Source: Chromobacterium phragmitis
GTDB taxonomy: Bacteria > Pseudomonadota > Gammaproteobacteria > Burkholderiales > Chromobacteriaceae
NCBI RefSeq assembly: GCF_003325475.1
Contig: NZ_CP029495.1
Location: 2,480,001 to 2,544,000 of the forward strand
Direction of reading: 5' to 3'
DNA length: 64,000 bases
Both the position numbers and the translations under genes were made by a program. The stretch's first letter is position 1; each line of letters begins with the position of its first letter. Positions 58,781 through 64,000 of the stretch are shown piece by piece. The notes beneath the pieces are model-generated. The model was not told where the DNA came from and searched no databases. It saw only the letters and a program-made list of their open reading frames with translations.

Positions 58781-59142
58781 CCGTCAAGACCGAAGATTAA
58801 TGGGCTGGACTCTGTAGGCTGATATCTTCGCTGCGTCGACATCGCCAAGGTACTCTCGGCTTTCCCTGTATATTTCGCCCTACCGCGGATGATCTCGGGT
58901 AGGGCGGATGCCCCGCAAGCGGTGCGATCCGTCGCTGAGTGATTGGCATGTGTCTGTCTGCCAAACTTGACCCTGTCGCGGTGTAAGGGGGATAATTCTT
59001 CGTTTATTCAAATGCTTAGTCAGCGCCGCCGTGTGAGCTAGAAGGCGGGCGCTACGCAAGGCGTGCGAGTGGTGCTATAGCCCCCGGAAAGTCGCGCTTT
59101 GTGTAGCTCCGGCGGGACGGAAATAGGCGGAAATCAGCCGGA
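58781..59142. other. Non-coding gap of 362 bp before dusA
   Basis: No gene-like frame is seen. Around 58880-58940 the sequence CCTACC...GGTAGGGCGGATGCC followed by GCGATCCGTC resembles short chromosomal dispersed repeats (GTAGGGCGGAT type) with dyad character. A promoter for dusA may lie near 58990-59020 (AT-rich ATAATTCTTCGTTTATTC). The region marks the right border of the T6SS island. Confidence 0.5.
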
Positions 59143-60186
59143 ATGAACGTAAACAAGACTGCCCCCCAAGGCGTTGAAACCCTCGCCAACCAAGGATTTC
59201 AAGCAAATAAGCCGTCTCGCCGCATGAGCGTGGCGCCCATGCTGGATTGGACGGATCGCCACTACCGTTATTTCGCCCGCCAGATCACGCGCCATACCTG
59301 GCTGTACACCGAGATGGTGACCACCGGCGCGCTGTTGAACGGCGATGTCGCCCGCCATCTGCGCTTCGACGAGGCCGAACATCCGGTCGCGCTGCAACTG
59401 GGCGGCAGCGAGCCGTCTGAGTTGGCCGCTTGCGCCAAGCTGGCGCAAGAGTGGGGCTATGACGAAGTGAACCTTAACGTTGGCTGCCCATCGGAAAGAG
59501 TGCAGAAGGGCGCTTTCGGCGCCTGCCTGATGGCAGAGCCGCAATTGGTGTCGGACTGCGTCAAGGCGATGCGCGACGCGGTGGAGATCGATGTCACCGT
59601 CAAGCACCGCATCGGCATCGACCAGATTGAGCATTACGATTACCTGCGCGAATTCGTGGATACTGTGGCCGAGGCCGGTTGCCATACCTTCATCGTCCAT
59701 GCCCGCAACGCCATCCTGAAGGGCCTGAGCCCGAAGGAGAACCGCGAGATTCCGCCGCTGAAATACGACTATGTCTATCGTCTGAAGCGGGAGCGGCCGG
59801 ATTTAGAGATCCTGATCAATGGCGGTGTGAAGACCAACGCCGAAATCGCCGAGCACTTGAAGCATGTGGACGGCGTGATGGTGGGCCGCGAGGCCTATCA
59901 CAATCCATGGCTGATGGCCGAGTGGGACGCGCTGTTCTACGGCGACGCGGCTGCCGGACCCGAGCGCGAGGCGGTGGTGGACGCGATGATGCCCTACGTG
60001 ACCGCGCGTCTGGGCGATGGCAGCAATGTCCGCCACATCGCCCGCCACATCCTGGGCCTGTTCCAGGGCCTGCCCGGCGCGCGCAACTGGCGGCGCATGC
60101 TGTCCGACGCCAAGCTCTTGGACGGCGCCGACGCCGGCCTGCTGCGCCAGGCCTACGAAGCGACGCAGGCGGGCCGCCGCGCCTGA
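59143..60186 (+). CDS. dusA: tRNA-dihydrouridine synthase A
   Basis: 347 residues (family about 330-345). RMSVAPMLDWTDRHYRYFAR near 27-46 is the FMN-barrel start. YTEMVTTGALLNGD near 55, LQLGGSEPSELAACA near 85 and the catalytic Cys in VNLNVGCPSERVQKGAFGACLM near 108-130 are DusA hallmarks. DVTVKHRIGID and NGGVKT complete the barrel. Reduces U20/U20a of the tRNA D-loop. Core gene flanking the T6SS island on its right. Confidence 0.96.
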   Translation: MNVNKTAPQGVETLANQGFQANKPSRRMSVAPMLDWTDRHYRYFARQITRHTWLYTEMVTTGALLNGDVARHLRFDEAEHPVALQLGGSEPSELAACAKLAQEWGYDEVNLNVGCPSERVQKGAFGACLMAEPQLVSDCVKAMRDAVEIDVTVKHRIGIDQIEHYDYLREFVDTVAEAGCHTFIVHARNAILKGLSPKENREIPPLKYDYVYRLKRERPDLEILINGGVKTNAEIAEHLKHVDGVMVGREAYHNPWLMAEWDALFYGDAAAGPEREAVVDAMMPYVTARLGDGSNVRHIARHILGLFQGLPGARNWRRMLSDAKLLDGADAGLLRQAYEATQAGRRA

Positions 60187-60222
60187 TTATCCGATGGCCG
60201 CCGACGAGCGGCTGTCTTCGCC

Positions 60223-60245
60223 AGGCGGCTGCGGCCGCCTTTTGT
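60223..60245 (+). terminator. Rho-independent terminator after dusA
   Basis: AGGCGGC (60223-60229) and GCCGCCT (60234-60240) form a 7-bp GC stem with TGCG loop, followed by TTTTG. It lies 36 bp beyond the dusA stop. Confidence 0.75.
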
Positions 60246-60289
60246 CATGGTTGTCATGCCCGGCATGACTGTCTGGAGGTGGATCCCAA

Positions 60290-61363
60290 TTGAAAAAGTT
60301 GCAAAAGCTGATGCTCGCCCTGTCGCTGTCTTCCGGCCTGGTCTGGGCCGGTCCCAATGACGTGCTGCACATCTACAACTGGAGCGGCTCTTTGTCCGAC
60401 AACATCGTCAGGCAGTTCGAGAAGCGCTGCGATTGCAAGGTGGTGCAGGACTATTACGGCGACAACGAGGAAATGCTGGCCAAGCTGGCCGCCGGCGCCA
60501 AGGGCTACGACATGGTGTTTCCGTCCAGTTTCGTCGTGCAGGCGATGACCAAGCAAAAGCTGTTGCAGCCATTGGACCACCGCCAGATTCCCAATTTGAA
60601 GTATGTGGCGCCGGCCTATCTGTCGCAAAGCTACGATCCGGGCAACCGCTACACCATCCCCACCGTGTTGTCGCTGACCTCGGTGGGCTACAACGCGGAG
60701 AAACTGCAAAAACTGGGCGTGGACCCTGGCAGCTGGTCGGTGATCTTCGATCCGAATGTGCTGCGGAAGATCAAGGGCAAGGTGACGGTGCTGGACAGCT
60801 CGCGCGAGGTATTCGCCGCCGCGCTGTTCTATCTGGGCAAAGACCCGAATAAGGCGACCGACGCCGACATGCGCGCCGCGCGCGACGTGATCAAAAAAGC
60901 CAAACCGTACTGGGCGGCCTTCTCCAACGCCAGCTACCTGAAGCAGCTGGCGGTCGGCAATATCTGGGCGGCGCTGGGCTACTCTACCGAATTCTTCCAG
61001 GCCAGCGAGGACGCGCGCCTGACCAAGCGGCCATTCCATATCGGCAACGTGCCGCAGCGCGAGGGCAATGAGATCGGCGTCGACACCATGGCGATCACAG
61101 CCAGCGCCAAGCGGCCGGACCTGGCGCACCAGTTCATCAATTTCATGCTGGACGGCAAAAACGCCGCCCAACTGACCAACCTCAACGGCGCGACCAACCC
61201 GGTATCCACCGCCAGCGCCTATTTCCGCGCCGACTTGAAAGCCAACCCGGTGATCAATCCTACGGCCGAGCAAGCCAAGACATGGACGGTCTTGCGCGAA
61301 CTGACGCCCGCCGAGCGCCGCGCGCTGGCGCGGATGTGGACGGAAGTGAAGGTCAGCCGCTAA
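60290..61363 (+). CDS. Periplasmic polyamine-binding protein (PotD/PotF family)
   Basis: 357 residues from TTG 60290 with a good GGAGGT 9 bases upstream. Signal peptide LQKLMLALSLSSGLVWAG. DVLHIYNWSGSLSDNIVRQFEK near 24, YDMVFPSSFVVQAMTKQKLL near 77 and YTIPTVLSLTSVGYNAEKL near 125 match PotD/PotF. EIGVDTMAIT near 262 and AHQFINFMLDGKNAAQ follow the family. It binds putrescine/spermidine; no transporter genes are adjacent. Two Cys (CDCK near 47) are unusual for the family. Confidence 0.9.
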   Translation: MKKLQKLMLALSLSSGLVWAGPNDVLHIYNWSGSLSDNIVRQFEKRCDCKVVQDYYGDNEEMLAKLAAGAKGYDMVFPSSFVVQAMTKQKLLQPLDHRQIPNLKYVAPAYLSQSYDPGNRYTIPTVLSLTSVGYNAEKLQKLGVDPGSWSVIFDPNVLRKIKGKVTVLDSSREVFAAALFYLGKDPNKATDADMRAARDVIKKAKPYWAAFSNASYLKQLAVGNIWAALGYSTEFFQASEDARLTKRPFHIGNVPQREGNEIGVDTMAITASAKRPDLAHQFINFMLDGKNAAQLTNLNGATNPVSTASAYFRADLKANPVINPTAEQAKTWTVLRELTPAERRALARMWTEVKVSR

Positions 61364-61430
61364 GCTGGCGGCCTGGCCGGACGCCATCGACCCGGTTCGG
61401 CCGCACCCACAAGATAGAAAGAGCGAAAAG

Positions 61431-62024
61431 ATGTTCGACCAACTGGTTCTCGCCAGCAACAACGCCGGCAAGCTGAAGGAGTTCGGCGCCCTGTTCGCCG
61501 AGCTGGGTGTCACCGTCCGCCCGCAGCGCGATTTCGACGTGCCGGAATGCCCGGAGCCGCACCACACTTTTCTGGAAAACGCGCTGGAGAAGGCGCGCCA
61601 TGCCAGCCGGCTGACCGGTCTGCCGGCGCTGGCCGACGACTCCGGCATCTGCGTGGAAGCGCTGGGCGGCGCGCCGGGCGTATACTCTGCCCGCTTCGCC
61701 GGCGAACCCAAATCCGACGCGCGCAACAACGCGCTGCTGGTGGAAAAGCTGCAGGGCGAGGCCAACCGCCGCGCCTGGTACTACTGCGTGCTGGTGCTGG
61801 TGCGCCATGCCGACGACCCGCAACCGCTGGTGGCCGACGGCATCTGGCTGGGCGAAGTGCGCGATGAGGCGGCCGGCGAGGGCGGCTTCGGCTATGACCC
61901 GTATTTCCACCTGCCGAGCTACGGCGTATCGGTGGCCGAGCTCGACGCCGGAGAGAAGAACCGCGTCAGCCACCGGGGCCAGGCGCTGGCCGCGCTGATG
62001 GCCAAGCTCAAGGCGCTGGCATGA
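61431..62024 (+). CDS. rdgB: XTP/dITP diphosphatase
   Basis: 197 residues, typical family length. LVLASNNAGKLKEFGALFAE near 4-23 is the HAM1/RdgB signature, HHTFLENALEKARHASRLTG near 44 and ADDSGICVEALGGAPGVYSARFAG near 68 are the conserved metal- and substrate-binding blocks, and FGYDPYFHLPSYGVSVAELD near 153 completes it. Removes non-canonical purine nucleotides. Overlaps hemW by 4 bp, the common rdgB-hemW pairing of proteobacteria. Confidence 0.97.
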   Translation: MFDQLVLASNNAGKLKEFGALFAELGVTVRPQRDFDVPECPEPHHTFLENALEKARHASRLTGLPALADDSGICVEALGGAPGVYSARFAGEPKSDARNNALLVEKLQGEANRRAWYYCVLVLVRHADDPQPLVADGIWLGEVRDEAAGEGGFGYDPYFHLPSYGVSVAELDAGEKNRVSHRGQALAALMAKLKALA

Positions 62025-63211
62025 GCGTGGTCGACCTGTCGGCGCTGACGGGCGGCCTGCGCGAGCTGCCGCCCCTGGCGCTGTACGTGCATTTTCCGTG
62101 GTGCATCCGCAAGTGCCCGTATTGCGACTTCAACTCGCACGAGCCGAAAAACGGCTTCGACGAGATGGCCTACGTCGACGCGCTGCTGCGGGATCTGGAA
62201 TACTCGCTGCCCGAGGTATGGGGCCGTCCGCTGACCAGCATCTTCATGGGCGGCGGCACGCCCAGCCTGTTCAGCCCGCAGGCGATGGACGTCTTCCTGG
62301 CCGGCGTGCGCGCGCGGATGAAGCTGCATCCGGACGCCGAGATCACGATGGAGGCCAATCCCGGCACCTTTGAGATCGAGCGTTTCCGCGGCTACCGCGA
62401 GGCCGGCATCAACCGGCTGTCCATCGGCATCCAGAGTTTCGATCCCAAGCACTTGAAGGCGCTGGGCCGCATCCATGACGGCGACGAGGCCAAGCGCGCG
62501 GTCGAGATCGCGCTGACCCACTTCGACAACGTCAATCTGGACCTGATGTACGCGCTGCCGGGCCAGACCCTGGGCGAGGCGCTGTCCGACCTGAACACCG
62601 CGCTGTCCTACGGCATCACCCATCTGTCGGCCTATCATCTGACGATAGAACCGAATACGATGTTCGCGGCGCAAACGCCGAACAACCTGCCGGACGACGA
62701 GGTGTCGGCCGACATGCAGGAAGCGATAGAATCCTGTCTGGCAGCCGCCGGTTTCGATCACTACGAAACCTCGGCCTTCGCCAAGCCCGGCCGCCATAGC
62801 CGGCACAATCTCAATTACTGGCAGTTCGGCGACTACGTCGGCATCGGCGCCGGCGCCCACGGCAAGATCAGCAGCCATGCCGGCATCGTGCGCCAGATGC
62901 GGCACAAGCAGCCGGCGGCCTATCTGAAGGCGGTGGCGGACGGCAATCCGCTGCAAAGCAGCCAGAAAGTCGCCCGCGCCGACTTGCCGTTCGAATTCAT
63001 GATGAATTTGCTGCGCCTGACCGGCGGCTTCGAGAGCCGCCTGTTCCAGGAACGCACCGGGCTGCCGCTGGCGCTGATCCGCCGCCAGCTGGACGACGCC
63101 CAGGCGCAAGGCCTGCTGGAGGGCGATGGCGCCATGCTGCGCCCGACGCTGAAAGGCCAGCGCTTTCTCAACGATTTGCTCACCCTGTTCCTCAAAGAAG
63201 GAGATGAATAA
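62021..63211 (+). CDS. hemW: HemW radical SAM protein (heme chaperone family)
   Basis: 396 residues. Radical SAM Cys motif YVHFPWCIRKCPYCDFNSH near 22-40 (CxxxCxxC). FMGGGTPSLFSPQAMDVFL near 75, ITMEANPGTFEIERFRGYRE near 106, RLSIGIQSFDPKHLKALGRIH near 130 and the C-terminal HemN-like wing helix domain (LRLTGGFESRLFQERTGL) are typical. It is an HemW-type heme-binding protein and not true HemN, since rdgB linkage and length fit. Ends one base into ridA. Confidence 0.95.
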   Translation: MSVVDLSALTGGLRELPPLALYVHFPWCIRKCPYCDFNSHEPKNGFDEMAYVDALLRDLEYSLPEVWGRPLTSIFMGGGTPSLFSPQAMDVFLAGVRARMKLHPDAEITMEANPGTFEIERFRGYREAGINRLSIGIQSFDPKHLKALGRIHDGDEAKRAVEIALTHFDNVNLDLMYALPGQTLGEALSDLNTALSYGITHLSAYHLTIEPNTMFAAQTPNNLPDDEVSADMQEAIESCLAAAGFDHYETSAFAKPGRHSRHNLNYWQFGDYVGIGAGAHGKISSHAGIVRQMRHKQPAAYLKAVADGNPLQSSQKVARADLPFEFMMNLLRLTGGFESRLFQERTGLPLALIRRQLDDAQAQGLLEGDGAMLRPTLKGQRFLNDLLTLFLKEGDE

Positions 63212-63591
63212 TGGCTAAGGAAATTATCCACACCGACAAGGCTCCGGCTGCCATCGGCGCCTACTCGCAAGCCGTCAAGGCAGGCAACACCGTCTATCTG
63301 TCCGGCCAGATCCCGCTGGACCCGGCCACCATGGCCGTGGTGGAAGGTGGTTTCGCCGCCGAAACCCACCAGGTGTTCAAGAACATGAAGGCCGTGTGCG
63401 AGGCCGCCGGCGGCAGCCTGGACCAGATCGTCAAGCTCAACGCCTACCTGACCGACCTGTCCAACTTCGCCACCTTCAACGAAATCATGGGCCAGTACTT
63501 CAGCCAGCCGTTCCCGGCCCGCGCCGCCGTCGGCGTGGCCAGCCTGCCCAAGGGTGTGCTGGTGGAGGCCGAAGCGGTGCTGGTGCTGTAA
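63211..63591 (+). CDS. ridA: RidA family reactive-intermediate deaminase
   Basis: 126 residues, start ATG 63211 overlapping the hemW stop by one base (TAATG), RBS AAGGAG. IIHTDKAPAAIGAYSQAVKA, YLSGQIPLDPATMAVV, VKLNAYLTDLSNFATFNEIM and FPARAAVGVASLPKGVLVEAEAVL are the RidA/YjgF signatures, with the substrate-binding Arg in FPARA. Hydrolyses 2-aminoacrylate-type enamines. Confidence 0.97.
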   Translation: MAKEIIHTDKAPAAIGAYSQAVKAGNTVYLSGQIPLDPATMAVVEGGFAAETHQVFKNMKAVCEAAGGSLDQIVKLNAYLTDLSNFATFNEIMGQYFSQPFPARAAVGVASLPKGVLVEAEAVLVL

Positions 63592-63614
63592 GCGCGCCGC
63601 GTCCGCGATGAAAA

Positions 63615-63640
63615 AAAGCCCCGGAACACCGGGGCTTTTT
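63615..63640 (+). terminator. Rho-independent terminator after ridA (bidirectional)
   Basis: AAAGCCCCGG / CCGGGGCTTT stem with AACA loop, followed by TTTTTG on the plus strand and preceded by AAAAAAA that gives a T-run on the minus strand. It probably also ends the convergent gene at 63655. Confidence 0.92.
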
Positions 63641-63654
63641 GTTGGGCAGGGGAT

Positions 63655-64000
63655 TCAGCGCAGCTGATAGCGGGTGTAGAGGCCCCGGCCTTGTTTATCC
63701 TGGCTCCAGATCGTTACGCGCAGGAAGTCGGGCGAGGTCAGCGTGGGACTCTTGCGGGCGTTAAGCGTCAGCGGGTTGGCCAGTGCGCCCGCGTTGTCTT
63801 CGATGCGTTGCGGCTGGCCTTTTTGACGCATGTCCAGCAACAGGCTGTTGAACCAGAGCCGCGGCGGCATTTGCCAGGCGAGTTTCAGATCGCTGGCGCC
63901 GTTGGCCTTGGCGAGCGCCTGCAGCGTGTCGCTTGTCAGAGCGGGAAAGGCCTGCTGAGCGATTTCGGCGGCGGTGAACAGCGGCGCGCGTGGGCTGAAG
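63655..64000 (-). CDS. C-terminal part of an unidentified protein (5' end outside the window)
   Basis: The frame is open from the window edge to the stop at 63655 (114 codons shown plus the stop; an internal Met at 63870 gives the shorter 71-codon version). It reads AAEIAQQAFPALTSDTLQAL, then LKLAWQMPPRLWFNSLLLDM, NAGALANPLTLNARKS and ends FLRVTIWSQDKQGRGLYTRY. I do not recognise the family. Aromatic, beta-rich C-terminus suggests an envelope or polysaccharide-related protein, but this is a guess. Confidence 0.6.
   Translation of the reverse strand, partial: FSPRAPLFTAAEIAQQAFPALTSDTLQALAKANGASDLKLAWQMPPRLWFNSLLLDMRQKGQPQRIEDNAGALANPLTLNARKSPTLTSPDFLRVTIWSQDKQGRGLYTRYQLR

Noticed and set aside
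1..64000. tRNA or rRNA genes and phage attachment sites
   Set aside because: No cloverleaf-like CCA-ended segment, rRNA signature or direct att-like repeat was found by eye; a dedicated covariance search could still find one.

Overview
The window is high-GC, densely packed, operon-rich DNA. A near-complete SPI-2-type type III secretion system (T3SS), a T6SS effector module and the housekeeping genes dusA, rdgB, hemW and ridA point to a betaproteobacterium of the Neisseriales, most likely a Chromobacterium or close relative (inferred from gene content, not from a database match). Chromobacterium violaceum is known to carry an SPI-2-like system called Cpi-2.

Region 1 (1-16434, + strand) is a biosynthetic and export cluster. 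It encodes two isoprenoid-synthase-type proteins, an acyl-thioester reductase, a methyltransferase with a zinc-ribbon N-terminus, an acyl carrier protein, a hot-dog dehydratase, an active ketosynthase, a ketosynthase-like partner without the catalytic Cys, a FabG-type ketoreductase, an FMN/FAD/Fe-S dienoyl-reductase-like enzyme, a zinc alcohol dehydrogenase and a beta-hydroxyacid dehydrogenase. An AT-rich promoter-like island follows, then a MacB/LolCDE-type ABC pair, a LolA-like periplasmic protein and an outer-membrane protein. This looks like a highly reducing type II polyketide or fatty-acid pathway joined to isoprenoid chemistry and coupled to envelope transport. I do not recognise its product.

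Region 2 (16438-44984) is the T3SS. Gene order and lengths follow Salmonella SPI-2 closely but in rearranged blocks. On the minus strand (30061 down to 16438) are an ssaM-like gene, sctV, N, O, P, Q, then sseA, two sseB genes, two sscA-like chaperones, sseC, sseD, sseE, a large chaperone-like protein and an ExoU-like patatin effector. On the plus strand from 30235 are sctR, S, T, U, a lytic transglycosylase and an SsrA-like hybrid kinase. SsrB-like lies on the minus strand at 36445-37092. On the plus strand from 37197 are ssaB-like, sctC, sctD, ssaE-like, an AraC regulator, sctF, ssaH-like, sctI, J, K, L and W. A perfect 22-bp inverted repeat lies between the two divergent apparatus operons. 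The sseB locus is duplicated, and one chaperone carries a segment copied from, or shared with, the SseC translocator.

Region 3 (45045-50852) holds a LuxR-type regulator, a DUF3560-like protein, a peptide scavenging set (oligopeptide-binding protein, zinc amidohydrolase/peptidase, VanX-type D-Ala-D-Ala dipeptidase) and a small acidic protein.

Region 4 (51118-58780) is a T6SS cargo module: VgrG, a DUF4123 adaptor, two tandem DUF3304 lipoprotein immunity genes and a Tle1-type lipase effector, ending in a decayed IS5-family element. The immunity and effector DNA is strikingly AT-rich compared with everything else and contains an approximately 736-bp tandem duplication.

Region 5 (59143-64000) is core chromosome: dusA, a PotD/F-type polyamine-binding protein, rdgB-hemW-ridA and the 3' part of an unidentified gene. 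I saw no tRNA, rRNA or CRISPR array.
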